A DNA stretch of 64,000 bases from Burkholderiales bacterium (GCA_947453625.1 CANGHK010000012.1:1-64000), one strand, 5' to 3'; counted from the stretch's first letter, positions 46,023-56,839 are shown. Notes: generated from the letters alone by a model not told the origin. Numbers and translations are program-made.

Positions 46023-46238
46023 TTACTTGGCGGCCGAGGCAGCCGACGCACCAGTGGCGGCCTTGGCAGCCTTCTTGTCATGCTTCTTGGCATGTTTGGG
46101 CTTGGACGCCGCATCGGCCGGGGCGGTTGCGGTGACGGTGGCCGCCGCGGCCGCCGCCGCCGGCTTGGCCGGGGTTTGGGCGAACGACAGGGCGGCAACG
46201 CTGGACAGCAGGACGGCGACGATCAGGGACTTGGTCAT
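46023..46238 (-). CDS. Small secreted Ala/Lys-rich protein
   Basis: A 71-residue protein with a clear signal peptide (MTKSLIVAVLLSSVAALSFA) and a low-complexity mature part of Ala, Lys, Thr and Pro, including KPKHAKKHDKK. It looks like the acid-shock/periplasmic basic small proteins of proteobacteria, but no family can be assigned. The mature part is strongly basic. A strong terminator follows, which supports a real, well-expressed single gene. The start is at the signal peptide Met; the frame is open seven codons further. Confidence 0.7.
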   Translation of the reverse strand: MTKSLIVAVLLSSVAALSFAQTPAKPAAAAAAATVTATAPADAASKPKHAKKHDKKAAKAATGASAASAAK

Positions 46239-46401
46239 GGTGAATTCCGGTTCAGGCAAGATTCGCGGGGGGCTCCGACTCTCTTGAGCGGGCCCTGCAT
46301 CTGCCGGGCTTGGAAGTTCAACGCCGGGTTAACCCGGTGGGTTGACCGCCCGGACGCGCAGACGCCAGGTAAAGCTTTGTTGCGCGGCCAGCCGACGGGC
46401 G

Positions 46402-47634
46402 TCAGAGCAGCGATTTCAAGGCCACCGCCGGGTCGCAGGCCTGCGCCGGTGCTGGGTGGCGGCCGGCTTCCAGCAGTTTGCGTGACATCACATGGTCCAT
46501 CGCCGCGTTGACCGACTCGACGCAGACGAGACGCTCGTCCCGGTAATGCAGGATCGAGAAGCTGGCCGCGTTGGCACCCGGCCGGCGGTGCCGGCTGACG
46601 CCAGTCGCGTCGGCGGCCGGCATCAGCCCGGCCATCTGCAAACGCATCGCGCCCTGCTCGGACCAGAACCAGGGCAGCGCGGCATAGGCCGCCGGCAGGC
46701 CTTGCAGCGTGGCGGCGGCGGTGCGGGCCTGGTCGTTGGCGTTCTGCACCGACTCCAGCCGCAGCCTTGTGCCGGGCGGGGCCCAGGCCTCGGCGACCGG
46801 GAAATTCGCCACGTCGCCGATCGCCAGGATGGCCGCATCGCTGCTGCGCATCGCGCTGTCGACCCGGATGCCGTTGGCCAGGGCCAGACCCGCCGCTTCG
46901 GCCAGCGCGGTGTCGGGCTCGGCGCCTATGCCCAGCAGCAGTTGGTCCACCGCCATGGCCTGGCCGTCGACCTGCAGCGCCAGCAGACGCTGGCCGTCAT
47001 GCTCGACGTCCACCGAACCGACGCCGAGGAAAAATTCGATGCCCGCCGCCTGGTGGGTGGCCAGCACATGGGCGGCCAGTTCGGCCGACACCGAGCGCGC
47101 CAGCAAGCGCGGTGCGGCTTCGATCACCCGCACCGCCAGCCCCAGCGCGCGTGCGCTGGCCGCCACCTCCAGGCCGATGAAGCCGCCGCCCAGCACGGTC
47201 AGCGACGCGGCGCCGGCCAGCCCGGCGCGCAGTGCCAGCGCGTCGGCGGCGTTGCGCAGCACCGCCACATTGGCCAGTTCGACCAGCAGTTGCGGCAGGC
47301 GCCGGGCCCGCGCGCCGGTGGCCAGCACGAGTTGGCCGTAGTCCAGCGCGCGGCCGGACTGCAGCTGCAGCCGCTGGCCGGCCCGGTCTATCGCCAGCGC
47401 CGGGTCGGCCCGGTGCAGCGTGATGCCGGCCTCGGCGTACCAGGCCTCGGCGCGCAGGGCTTGCAGTGTTTCGGCCGGGTTCTTCAGAAAGGCCTTGGAC
47501 AGCGGCGGGCGCTGGTAGGGCAGTTCGGGCTCGGCACAGACTAGGTGCACCCGCGCGCCGAGCCCGGCCTCGGCCAGCGACGCGCACAACTGGGCGGCAG
47601 CATGGCCGCCGCCGACGATCACGATCTTGTTCAT
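46402..47634 (-). CDS. FAD-dependent ferredoxin/rubredoxin-type reductase
   Basis: A 410-residue flavoprotein of the class found as NAD(P)H:ferredoxin reductase in oxygenase systems. The FAD loop is IVGGGHAAAQ at the N-terminus, PYQRPPLSK follows, the second nucleotide loop is VLGGGFIGLEVA and the C-terminal FAD segment is AIGDVANFP. The start MNKIVIVGGG is fixed by the FAD loop. No oxygenase or ferredoxin gene is adjacent, so its partner is unknown. Confidence 0.9.
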   Translation of the reverse strand: MNKIVIVGGGHAAAQLCASLAEAGLGARVHLVCAEPELPYQRPPLSKAFLKNPAETLQALRAEAWYAEAGITLHRADPALAIDRAGQRLQLQSGRALDYGQLVLATGARARRLPQLLVELANVAVLRNAADALALRAGLAGAASLTVLGGGFIGLEVAASARALGLAVRVIEAAPRLLARSVSAELAAHVLATHQAAGIEFFLGVGSVDVEHDGQRLLALQVDGQAMAVDQLLLGIGAEPDTALAEAAGLALANGIRVDSAMRSSDAAILAIGDVANFPVAEAWAPPGTRLRLESVQNANDQARTAAATLQGLPAAYAALPWFWSEQGAMRLQMAGLMPAADATGVSRHRRPGANAASFSILHYRDERLVCVESVNAAMDHVMSRKLLEAGRHPAPAQACDPAVALKSLL

Positions 47635-47699
47635 GAGCGCTATTGTCGGGGTGTTGCGAGCGAACTGGAGCAAGGCGTCGCGCGGGTCGGGCTTTGCGG

Positions 47700-49325
47700 T
47701 CAGCCCCTGGCCTGCGCGTCCTCGGCCGCCAGCAGCTTGCGCAACTCGGCCTTGGCGATCTTCTCCAGCGTCGAGCGTGGTAGCGCGCTGACCAGTCGCA
47801 CTTCATGCGGACGCTTGAAGTCGGCCAGTTGCGCGGCGCAGGCCGCGCTGATGCGATCGGCCAGGCCGGGCGGCGCGCCTGCTGCCGGCAGCACGAAGAC
47901 CACCGGCACCTCGTCGAGCATGCGGTGCTTGCGCGCCACCACCGCGCATTCGTGCACCCCCGCAACCGTGGCGATCACGCGCTCGATCTCGCTGGCCGCG
48001 ACGTTTTCGCCGCCGACCTTGAGCATGTCCTTGGTGCGGTCGCCAAAGCGGATCGAGCCGTCCCCCAGCAAGTCGACCCGGTCGCCGGTGCGGAACCAGC
48101 CGTCGGCGGTGAAACTGGACTCGGTGGCCGCGGCGTTGCCGAGGTATTCCTGGAACAGGCTCAAGCCCCGCACGCCGCGCACCAGCAACTGTCCCGAGCC
48201 GCCTGGCTCGACCGCGCGCGCCTGCGCCACCGGCACCTCGTCGTCGTCGACGATGGCGATGCCGTATTCGGGCGCCGGCCGGCCTATCGCCAGGCTGGGG
48301 CTGGGCCAGTGCAAGTCGCTGACGATGCCGTGGGTGATGGTCTCGGTCATGCCCCACCAGCCCATGGTCCGGACCCGGAAATGCGGGTCGGTGGGCAGGT
48401 CGCAGGCCGCGGCACCCCAGCGCCGGTAGGGGTGGGCGGCGGGCACCTCCAGCGTCATCAGCGCCTTGATGCAGAACGGGATCATCGAGACCCAGGTGCA
48501 GCCATGCTTGATCGAGACCGGCCAGAAGCGGCTTGCCGAGAAGCGCGGCAGCACCACCGCCGTGCCGCCGGCCCACAGCGTGGCCAGCACCGAGTAGGCC
48601 TGCGCGTTGGTGTGGAACAGCGGCAAATGCACCAGGTGGACGTCGCTGGGCTGCAGGTCTTCATGCGCGGCGTTGATGCGTGCGCCCCACAGCGCGTTGG
48701 CATGGGTCCACAGCACGGCCTTGGGCCGCGAGGTGGTGCCCGAGGTGTACTGCACGCTGCAGGGCGCCAGCGGGTCGGGCGCGCGGCGCGGCGGCGCCTC
48801 GGCGTCCAGGGTCTCGAAGCGCTGGCCCGGCTCGACCGGCAGCGCCGGCGGCGCGCCGTTGTCGGTGGCGGTGACCACCAGCCAGCGCAGGTGCCGGCAG
48901 TGGGCGGCCACGCGCTCGGCGAAGCGCGGCTGGGTGATGGCCGCCACCGCGCCGCAATGCTCGGCGTAATAGGCCAGTTCGTCGTCGGCGGCGCGGGCGT
49001 TGGTGGTCACCGCCACCGCGCCCAGCCAGCCGCAGGCATACCAGGCCAGCAGGGTCTCGGGGCAGTTGTCGAGGTGGATCAGCACCCGGTCGCCGGCCAC
49101 CACGCCGCGCCGCGCCAGGCCCCCCGCGATGCGGCCGACCTGGTGGTGGAAGCGGGCGTAAGTCCAGGTCTCGGACTGGCCCTCGAAGGGCTCCCAGACG
49201 ATGAACGGGTGGTCGGGCCGGGTAGCGGCGCGGTGCGCCAGCAGCGTGGGCACGTCGAGCCGGTTGAAGGGGTGCAGGTCGGTGCGGCTGAGCTGGGGGG
49301 GCATGGGCGGGTCCGGGTGGGTCAA
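47700..49325 (-). CDS. AMP-forming acyl-CoA ligase 3
   Basis: A 541-residue ANL ligase resembling CaiC/crotonobetaine-CoA ligase-like enzymes. Motifs: QYTSGTTSRPKAVLWTH, GWWGMTETITHG, RTGDRVDLLGDGS, DRTKDMLKVGGENVAASEIE and Lys in STLEKIAKAELRK. It starts at ATG 49325 and lies 65 nt before the start of the FAD reductase gene on the same strand, so the two may be co-transcribed. Confidence 0.91.
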   Translation of the reverse strand: MTHPDPPMPPQLSRTDLHPFNRLDVPTLLAHRAATRPDHPFIVWEPFEGQSETWTYARFHHQVGRIAGGLARRGVVAGDRVLIHLDNCPETLLAWYACGWLGAVAVTTNARAADDELAYYAEHCGAVAAITQPRFAERVAAHCRHLRWLVVTATDNGAPPALPVEPGQRFETLDAEAPPRRAPDPLAPCSVQYTSGTTSRPKAVLWTHANALWGARINAAHEDLQPSDVHLVHLPLFHTNAQAYSVLATLWAGGTAVVLPRFSASRFWPVSIKHGCTWVSMIPFCIKALMTLEVPAAHPYRRWGAAACDLPTDPHFRVRTMGWWGMTETITHGIVSDLHWPSPSLAIGRPAPEYGIAIVDDDEVPVAQARAVEPGGSGQLLVRGVRGLSLFQEYLGNAAATESSFTADGWFRTGDRVDLLGDGSIRFGDRTKDMLKVGGENVAASEIERVIATVAGVHECAVVARKHRMLDEVPVVFVLPAAGAPPGLADRISAACAAQLADFKRPHEVRLVSALPRSTLEKIAKAELRKLLAAEDAQARG

Positions 49326-49570
49326 GGCGGTCGGGGGCGGGCTTCATGCTGCCGGGTCGGAGGCGGTTGCGCCATCGGGGCGGGCCCAGCCCTGGGCCCG
49401 CTGCCCCACCGCCCAGTCCGCCTCGCCGCAGGGCGCTGGCTTATCGACCACCGGTCGGAACCGGATCGTGCGGTTCGTCGCGCGCGAGATCTGGCCGAAC
49501 CGCATCCCCGCCGTGTTGTCGGGCCAGCCAGCGCGGGCTGGCCGCGCCGAAACCCGCTGGTCGAAACGGA

Positions 49571-50551
<981 letters not shown>

Positions 50552-50708
50552 GGTGCGTACTCCTGGGTGTGGCGGAAAGCACAGCCTAGCAGCCGGCGCC
50601 GGGTTCAGTGTGTCGCAGAGGTCACGGTGATGCCGCGAGTCAGGCGCTTGCTGACGACGGCGTTGCCTCACGGGGCTTGCAGCGCCCAGGGGTCTCCCGC
50701 CTGCTGGG

Positions 50709-51665
50709 TCAGGCGACTTGGTGCCCGACCGGCGCGTCCGGCAGATGGCGCAGTTGCTGCGGCATCGCCGCCAGCAGCGCCATCTTGCGCCGGTGCATCG
50801 CCCGCCGCTTGGCCGGCACGTCGCTGGCATCGCGCGTTGGCCGCAGCAAGGGAATTGCCCACCGCCCGTCGGCCACCTTGCTGCCACCCAGTTCAGCCCA
50901 GAAGCCGCAATAGTCGAACGCAACCTTCAAGCGGCGCTGGTGCCAGCGCCGCTTGACATGGTGCTCCGGGTCGACCCCGACCAAGGTCATGTCCCAGCGT
51001 CGGCACAGCGCACGCAACACCTCCACCAGCAGGAATGCCGGTCGCAGGCCTTCGGCAGCATGGGTGAGGTCGCGGATAGCCTGCATCGCCTGCCCGTCCT
51101 GCGCCGGCGCGCCCTGCACCGACCCGATCATCAACTGGGCCTGCGGCAGGAAAGCGAAGCTGATCTGGCAGACCCGCAAGCCGTCGGTGTGGTGCAGCCC
51201 GAGGACCCAGAGGCCTTCGCGTCGGGACACGGTATTCAGGCCCAGGCGGACCGTGCCGCCGCCGGGCAGGTCCCACAAGCTGACCTGCTCGCCCAGCGCG
51301 ATGCGGGCACTGGTTGCCAAACCCAAGGCGTGGGTCGCCGTCGCCAAGTCGTGCTGCAGGTGTTTGAAACGCTGGGCCATGCTCGAGCGGCGGTCCATGA
51401 AGGACTGGACCAGGGGCTCGAAGCTCTGGACCTCGCGCTCGAAGACCGGCTGCCAGTGGCCGTGGCGCGCCAGCACCTCCCTGAACTGCCCCCGGTGAGG
51501 CAAGGTGCCGAGCAAGGCCCAGGCCAGCTTGATCTGGCGACCCAGGTTGCTGGGCCGCGTGTGGGTCGCGCTGCGCATCCGGGCCAGGCCGGGCCAGCGC
51601 AGGCCGGCGTCGGTGTTAGCCGACCAGACGCTGAATCCCTGCAGTGTGAGGTTCGACAAAGGCAT
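50709..51665 (-). CDS. DUF535 (VirK/YbjX-family) protein
   Basis: A 318-residue cytoplasmic protein with the family blocks GLHHTDGLRVCQISFAF, IGSVQGAP and a C-terminal DYCGFWAELGG. VirK/YbjX proteins have been linked to envelope or antimicrobial peptide stress in enterobacteria, but no reaction is known. The start MPLSNLTL has a weak ribosome binding site; GlyValHis-type upstream starts are not better. Confidence 0.82.
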   Translation of the reverse strand: MPLSNLTLQGFSVWSANTDAGLRWPGLARMRSATHTRPSNLGRQIKLAWALLGTLPHRGQFREVLARHGHWQPVFEREVQSFEPLVQSFMDRRSSMAQRFKHLQHDLATATHALGLATSARIALGEQVSLWDLPGGGTVRLGLNTVSRREGLWVLGLHHTDGLRVCQISFAFLPQAQLMIGSVQGAPAQDGQAMQAIRDLTHAAEGLRPAFLLVEVLRALCRRWDMTLVGVDPEHHVKRRWHQRRLKVAFDYCGFWAELGGSKVADGRWAIPLLRPTRDASDVPAKRRAMHRRKMALLAAMPQQLRHLPDAPVGHQVA

Positions 51666-51993
51666 GGCATTCAGCGCAAGGGAAGGACGACGAGCCCGGT
51701 GCAAGTCCGCTCGGGCTGGCTGCCGGGGTGAGGCTTGGGCATCGAATGTTGCCGCTGGATGATTGTATTGTTAATGATTTGTAAGCGGACTGCTTGTCGT
51801 CGCCTTGATGGCCCGGCGAGGCCGGTGCCGGGTTTGCCAATTTGCGCCGACAGTGATTTTTTGCACAGAGCCACCGGCCCGCGGCGCGCATGCTGCAGAC
51901 TGTTGGGCGCTTGCGCGCCCGCCGAGCATCGCCACGCCGCAAAGCCGTCGCGGCCCGGCAAACCCGGTCAGTGACGCCAGGCCTCACACCTTC
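51666..51993. other. Divergent promoter region DUF535 / MFS
   Basis: About 330 nt. An AT-rich stretch at 51760-51785 stands out and is the likeliest promoter area; a TACAAT-like -10 is present on the minus strand but a matching -35 is not clear. Confidence 0.4.
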
Positions 51994-53280
51994 ATGTCTC
52001 AGCCGATCCGCTCCCCTGACCCCGCCTCAGCGGCAATTCCACCGCCATTCCCGTCTGCGCAAGACACTGACCCTCCGTTGCCGGGTGGTGGGTGGTGGCA
52101 TTTGAACCCGGAGGTGCTCAAGCTTGGTCTGGTCAGCTTTCTGACCGACCTGAGCTCGGAGGCGATCTTCGCGGTCTTCGCGGTGTTCTTCACCACGGTG
52201 GCTGGCGCGTCGACCGCCTTGCTGGGCTTGATCGAGGGGCTGGCCGACCTCTCGGCCTCGTCGCTGAACTACCTGGCCGGCTGGCTGTCCGACCGCAGCG
52301 GCAAGCGCAGGGCTTTTGCGCTGGCCGGCTATGGCTTCTCGACCCTGGCCAAGACGCTGCTGCTGGTGTCGTCGGCTGTGGCCGGCCTGGCCTCGTTCCG
52401 CGTCATCGAGCGGCTGGGCAAGGGTTTTCGCGGCCCGCCGCGCGACGCCTGGTTGTCCGCGCTGGCCGACCCGGCCACGCGCGGATTTTCTTTCGGCGTG
52501 CACAAGGCACTGGACAAGGCCGGCGCCGTGGTCGGACCACTGCTGGCCTATGCCTGGCTGCGTGCGATGGGCGAGTCGGACGCGGCCTACCACGGTTTGT
52601 TCTGGGCCGCTTTCGTGCCGGCCCTGCTGAGCGTGGCGGTGCTGGCGATGATGGACGACCGGCCTGGCGCGCCCCATCCGCGCGAGAGCGTCGCGCAGCA
52701 CTGGCAGGCGCTGAGTCCCGGGTTCAAGTGCTTCCTGCTGCCGGCCGGCCTGTTCGCGCTGGCCTACTACAGCCTGGGTTTTCTGCTGCTGAAGGCCCAT
52801 GCGCTGGGCTTGAGCCTGACTCACACGGTGCTGCTCTATGCCTTGTTCAACGCGGCCTGCGTGGTGGCTGCCCCGCTGGTGGGCCGGCTCGGCGACGCGT
52901 TCGGCCGCGGCCGGTTGGTCATGCTCGGCTATGCGCTGTATGGCGTGATCAACCTCGGGCTCATCTGGGCCAGCTCCGATGGGCAGTTGATCACGCTGTT
53001 CGCGCTCTACGGCGTTTTCTATGCGATCGACGAGTCGCAGAGCAAGGCCTTCATCGCCGACCTCGAACCTGCGCGCCGGGCCACCGCCATGGGCGCCTAC
53101 AGCGCCGTCACCGGCCTGCTCTACCTGCCGGCGTCGTTGCTGGCAGGGGCTTTGTGGACGGTCGATCCGCGCTGGGCCTTTGGCGTGGCGGCCGCGCTGG
53201 CGACGCTGGCGATGGCGCTGTTCATCGTCGTCAGCCCGGCCCGGCCGCGAACGGGCACCCGGGCTGGGACAGGCTGCTGA
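51994..53280 (+). CDS. MFS transporter
   Basis: A 428-residue major facilitator with about twelve helices after a Pro-rich N-terminus. The segments LSDRSGKRRAFALAGYG and LGKGFRGPPRDAWLS are typical of a group of MFS permeases of unknown substrate found in proteobacteria. The ATG 51994 is chosen as the first Met near the membrane region; the longer frame upstream is Cys/Arg-rich and unlikely. It is divergent from the DUF535 gene. Confidence 0.88.
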   Translation: MSQPIRSPDPASAAIPPPFPSAQDTDPPLPGGGWWHLNPEVLKLGLVSFLTDLSSEAIFAVFAVFFTTVAGASTALLGLIEGLADLSASSLNYLAGWLSDRSGKRRAFALAGYGFSTLAKTLLLVSSAVAGLASFRVIERLGKGFRGPPRDAWLSALADPATRGFSFGVHKALDKAGAVVGPLLAYAWLRAMGESDAAYHGLFWAAFVPALLSVAVLAMMDDRPGAPHPRESVAQHWQALSPGFKCFLLPAGLFALAYYSLGFLLLKAHALGLSLTHTVLLYALFNAACVVAAPLVGRLGDAFGRGRLVMLGYALYGVINLGLIWASSDGQLITLFALYGVFYAIDESQSKAFIADLEPARRATAMGAYSAVTGLLYLPASLLAGALWTVDPRWAFGVAAALATLAMALFIVVSPARPRTGTRAGTGC

Positions 53281-53410
53281 TCGACGATCCGCCGGTGACC
53301 CGGCGACCGCTGTTGCCCGGCGTCAGGGTTCGGGCGGGGCTCGGGGCGCCTGCTCCTCAGGGATACTGCCCGCAGGCGGCAGACCTGCGGCTCATCACCG
53401 CCGATTGCCC

Positions 53411-54334
53411 ATGCCGACCCCGACCACCGCGTCCGACCCGCCCACCCTGCCGCGCCGCGCGGTCTTGCTGCTGGCCTTGCTGACGCTGGTCTGGGGCACC
53501 AGCTGGAGCTTGTTTCCGCTGGCGGTGCGCGAGGTGTCGGTGTGGACTTTCCGCGCGGTGGCGGTGCTGGGCGCCGGCCTGACGCTGCTGGCGGTGGCGC
53601 GTGCGCGTGGCCAGTCGCTGCGGCTGCCGCGCCGCCACTGGGCCTCGGTGGTGCTGGCCACGGTCTTCTACCTGGTGCTGTGGAACATCGCCAGCACCTA
53701 CGCCGCGCTGATGATCCCGTCGGGCCAGGCGGCAGTGCTGGGCTTCACGATGCCCTTGTGGGCAGCGCTGTTCGGCTGGGTCATTGGCGCCCAGCGGCTG
53801 GGCCCGCGCCTGCTGCTGGCGCTGGCGTTGGGTGTGCTGGCGGTGGGTCTGCTGATGTGGCGCAGTTTGGGTGTCTACGCACAGGCGCCGCTGGGCGTCG
53901 CGCTGGGTTTGCTGGCGGGCATGGGCTGGGCGGTGGGCACGATGATCCTCAAGCGCGGCGGGGTGAGTTTGGCCGGCGCGGTGCCGGCGCTGGTGCTGAC
54001 CGGCTGGCAGTTGCTGATCACCGCGGTGCCTATCGGCATCGGCGCGCTGGTGCTGGGCGATGGCCGGTGGTTCATGCCGTCGTGGACCAGCATCCTGGTG
54101 ATCGCCTACATCACGCTGGTGCCGCTGGCGGTCGGCAACGCGGCCTGGTTCGCCATCGTCGGTCTGCTGCCGACCACGGTGGCCGGCCTGTCCTCCATCC
54201 TGGTGCCGGTGGTGGCGATGGTCGCGGGTGCGCTGCTGCATGGCGAGCCGCTGGGCCCGGTGCAGTGGGCGGCGATGGCCTGCTGCGCCGGCGCCTTGCG
54301 CCTGGCGCTGGTGCCGGCCCGGCCGGTGGGGTGA
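53411..54334 (+). CDS. EamA/DMT-superfamily transporter
   Basis: A 307-residue drug/metabolite exporter with ten predicted helices in two EamA repeats (first: LTLVWGTSWSLFPLAV; second after about residue 155: GLLAGMGWAVGTMILKR). The start is ATG 53411; a longer frame upstream overlaps the MFS gene and lacks membrane character. It lies 130 nt after the MFS gene on the same strand. The substrate is unknown. Confidence 0.9.
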   Translation: MPTPTTASDPPTLPRRAVLLLALLTLVWGTSWSLFPLAVREVSVWTFRAVAVLGAGLTLLAVARARGQSLRLPRRHWASVVLATVFYLVLWNIASTYAALMIPSGQAAVLGFTMPLWAALFGWVIGAQRLGPRLLLALALGVLAVGLLMWRSLGVYAQAPLGVALGLLAGMGWAVGTMILKRGGVSLAGAVPALVLTGWQLLITAVPIGIGALVLGDGRWFMPSWTSILVIAYITLVPLAVGNAAWFAIVGLLPTTVAGLSSILVPVVAMVAGALLHGEPLGPVQWAAMACCAGALRLALVPARPVG

Positions 54335-54468
54335 TTTTCCCGGGTACGCGCGACCGCAGCGCAGCGGCATAGAGCCCGTTTGGGTCGGCCATGCCGCTGC
54401 AGCAGAGTGCTTGGCGCGCTGCGGACTTGTCCCGTAGACTGTTTGCCTCCACCCCTCCGAGGCTGCTG

Positions 54469-55650
54469 ATGAAAACCAAGATCCTGATTGCCATGCTCAG
54501 TCTGTGTGCACTGAGTGGTTGCGCCGAGTTGCCGGCGAACGCCGGCAAGCGCGAACTGATGATCGTCGGCAACGACGAGAAGCAAGCCTGGGACGAGGCC
54601 GGCCGGGTCGTGCTGGGGGCGCCGGGCCGCGACAGCGTTTCGGTCATCGACATCGGAGCCGACCCGCTCGCGCCGAGGATCCTGGTCAATCTGCCGCTGG
54701 ACAACACGATCGCCGGCCCGCCGGTCAACCTGGCGATTACACCCGACGAGGGTCTGGCCCTGGTGGCCAACTCCCTCAACGTGGTCGAGGAAGCCGGCGT
54801 GCGCAAACAGGTGCCCGACAACCGGCTCTGGGTGATCGACCTGAACGCCAACCCGCCGCGGCTGATCGACACCGTCGCGGTGGGGCGCCAGCCTTCCGGG
54901 CTGACGATCAACCGCGCCGGCACGCTGGCCTTGATCGCCAACCGGGCCGATGGCTCGGTCAGCGTCATGCGCATCGCCGGCAAGCAGGTGACCCTGATCG
55001 ACACCGTCGTCATCGGCGAGCAGGTGGCGCATGTTCGCTTCACGCCGGATGGCAAGCGCGCCCTGGCGGTCAAGTTCCCGGGGCACAAGGTGGCGATGCT
55101 GGAGGTCGACGGCGAGAAGGTCAGCTACAACAAGGTGGACCTGGCGGCAGGCCTGTGGCCTTACAACGTCGATGTGACGCCCGACGGCAGCCTGGCGCTG
55201 ACCGCCGACAACGGCAACTCGGGGGCCTCGGATGGCCATATCGACACCGTCAGCGTGATCGACCTGCAGGCCACGCCGCCGCGGGTGATCGACAAGGTGG
55301 TGGTCGGTGACGGCCCGGAAGGCCTGGCGATCAGCCCGACCGGCAAATTGGCGGTGGCCGTGCTGCTGCGCGGCAGCAATGCCGCCAAGAGCGCCTTCTT
55401 CTACAACCGCAACGGCAGCGTGGTGGCGATGCGCATAGACGGCAAGAAGGTGACGGTGACCAACGAGGTCGAGGTGCGTGGTCTGCCCGAGGGCGCGGTG
55501 TTCAGCCAGGACGGCCGCTACCTTTACGTCGGCAACTTCATCGACCAGGACATCTCTATCCTGCGGGTCGACGGAGATCGTCTGGTCGACACCGGCAAGA
55601 CGCTGAAGCTGCCGGGGCATCCCGCGTCGATGCGCGGCCGCACCCACTGA
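54469..55650 (+). CDS. YVTN-type beta-propeller lipoprotein
   Basis: A 393-residue exported protein. Lipobox LSGC (Cys18) follows a short signal. The mature part has about seven repeats of the YVTN/lactonase-like kind (for example SVSVIDIG, SGLTINRAGTLALIAN, AHVRFTPDGKRALAV, NVDVTPDGSLALTADN). Such propellers bind proteins or polysaccharides or have lactonase-type activity; none is provable here. GAGG precedes the ATG. Possible location: outer-membrane inner face. Confidence 0.85.
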   Translation: MKTKILIAMLSLCALSGCAELPANAGKRELMIVGNDEKQAWDEAGRVVLGAPGRDSVSVIDIGADPLAPRILVNLPLDNTIAGPPVNLAITPDEGLALVANSLNVVEEAGVRKQVPDNRLWVIDLNANPPRLIDTVAVGRQPSGLTINRAGTLALIANRADGSVSVMRIAGKQVTLIDTVVIGEQVAHVRFTPDGKRALAVKFPGHKVAMLEVDGEKVSYNKVDLAAGLWPYNVDVTPDGSLALTADNGNSGASDGHIDTVSVIDLQATPPRVIDKVVVGDGPEGLAISPTGKLAVAVLLRGSNAAKSAFFYNRNGSVVAMRIDGKKVTVTNEVEVRGLPEGAVFSQDGRYLYVGNFIDQDISILRVDGDRLVDTGKTLKLPGHPASMRGRTH

Positions 55651-55670
55651 CCGCGGCCCGCCGACCTCGC

Positions 55671-56483
55671 TCAGTGGCCGTCGACCGACCAATGCGGTGG
55701 ATCGGTCGGCAACTTGATGACCCCGTAGCTGGCGCCCAACTTGTGCAGCGCGGGGTTGCTGCCGTCGCTGGGCGATGACAAGGTCACCGCTGCGCCGGTC
55801 GCGTCCTTGACGGTGATGGCGCCTGACCAGGTGATCGTCAGATCGACGGCCAGGCCTGGAATATGCTGCGAGAACAGCGAGGGCTGGAAGACGACGTCGA
55901 TCTCGTCGACCATCTCCTGCGCGCCTTGCCGTGACCGCGCATCGCTGCCATGGTCCCAGACGATGGCGCAGTCCGGCACGGCAGGGACGTCGGTGGCCCT
56001 GATCACCCCCTTGGCCACTTTCCAGCTGTAATGCATCAGGTGGGCGCGAATCTTGTGCCGGCGCGTCGATCGCACGTCGACCTCGGCGCCCGCTTGCCGC
56101 AGCGCGTCTATGAAGGCGGCCGCCTTGCCCCGAAAGCTGGCGTCGAGATCGGACAGATCGACGCTGTTGGGAAACCTGGCCTGGTTGGCCTGCCACCAGG
56201 CCGCACCACTGATCTGGGCCGTCGCGGGTGCGCTCTCGACGCCGTTGAGCGCCTGGAGCGTCCTGCCGCCGGGGTCGATGAGGCCGTCACCCGCGTCGAT
56301 GTCCAGCAGCCGGGTCTGGCAGCGCCGGATCGCCGCCGTCAACGCCGCGCCGGGCTTGCCATCCACCGCCAGCGGCGCGATGTCCAGGGTTGTTGCATGG
56401 GCATTCAGCAAGGATTGAACGGTGCGAACATCGGCGTCGCGGTTGACGCCGCCTTCACCCACGGACTGTGCAATCTCGGCCAT
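55671..56483 (-). CDS. Peptidoglycan-binding M15-type peptidase (possible T6SS effector)
   Basis: A 270-residue protein with no signal peptide. Residues 1-85 form a PG_binding_1-like domain that begins SVGEGGVNRDADVRTVQSLL, a sequence style common in peptidoglycan effectors and lysins. The C-terminal part has SQHIPGLAVDLT, matching the SxHxxGxAxD zinc motif of M15/VanY-type peptidases, and ends with PHWSVDGH, a further expected metal/catalytic His. It lies 14 nt after a lipoprotein gene in the same operon. Lacking a signal peptide, it needs a secretion route such as type VI secretion or lysis. Confidence 0.75.
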   Translation of the reverse strand: MAEIAQSVGEGGVNRDADVRTVQSLLNAHATTLDIAPLAVDGKPGAALTAAIRRCQTRLLDIDAGDGLIDPGGRTLQALNGVESAPATAQISGAAWWQANQARFPNSVDLSDLDASFRGKAAAFIDALRQAGAEVDVRSTRRHKIRAHLMHYSWKVAKGVIRATDVPAVPDCAIVWDHGSDARSRQGAQEMVDEIDVVFQPSLFSQHIPGLAVDLTITWSGAITVKDATGAAVTLSSPSDGSNPALHKLGASYGVIKLPTDPPHWSVDGH

Positions 56484-56497
56484 GGCAAACCTCCGCT

Positions 56498-56839
56498 CTA
56501 TTCGATCCGGTCCTCGTAAGGCCGGAGTGAAGCAATGACCTTCGGGTTAGCTGCATAGCGCCGGCGCAAGTTCGCCAAGGCCTCATCGGTACCGGCGCAA
56601 GTTCGGGCCAGTTCCGCCTTCAGGATGGCTGCGCGCTGGCCGTCGTAGGCTTCCTCGCCCCGGAAATGGTCACACAAGCTGCGCCTCTCGTGGAAAGCCA
56701 CGACCTCCGCTGGCAGGTCCTGCCATGGGCTTTGCACAGCCGAAGCGACGCTGGTCGCCGGCCCGGGCAAGCCGGTGCTCGGAAGTTCGCACCCCGCCAA
56801 GCCGCTGACCAGCAGCAACCCCACCGTCCAATAGCGCAT
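56498..56839 (-). CDS. Small lipoprotein, possible immunity partner of the peptidase
   Basis: A 113-residue lipoprotein: signal MRYWTVGLLLVSGLAGC with lipobox LAGC. The mature part has FHERRSLCDHFRGEEAYD and a C-terminal helix ending LRPYEDRIE, with two Cys that could form a disulfide. It is transcribed first, 14 nt ahead of the peptidoglycan peptidase. A periplasmic lipoprotein paired with a signal-less peptidoglycan hydrolase is the usual layout of a T6SS immunity/effector pair; this is inference from position. Confidence 0.7.
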   Translation of the reverse strand: MRYWTVGLLLVSGLAGCELPSTGLPGPATSVASAVQSPWQDLPAEVVAFHERRSLCDHFRGEEAYDGQRAAILKAELARTCAGTDEALANLRRRYAANPKVIASLRPYEDRIE

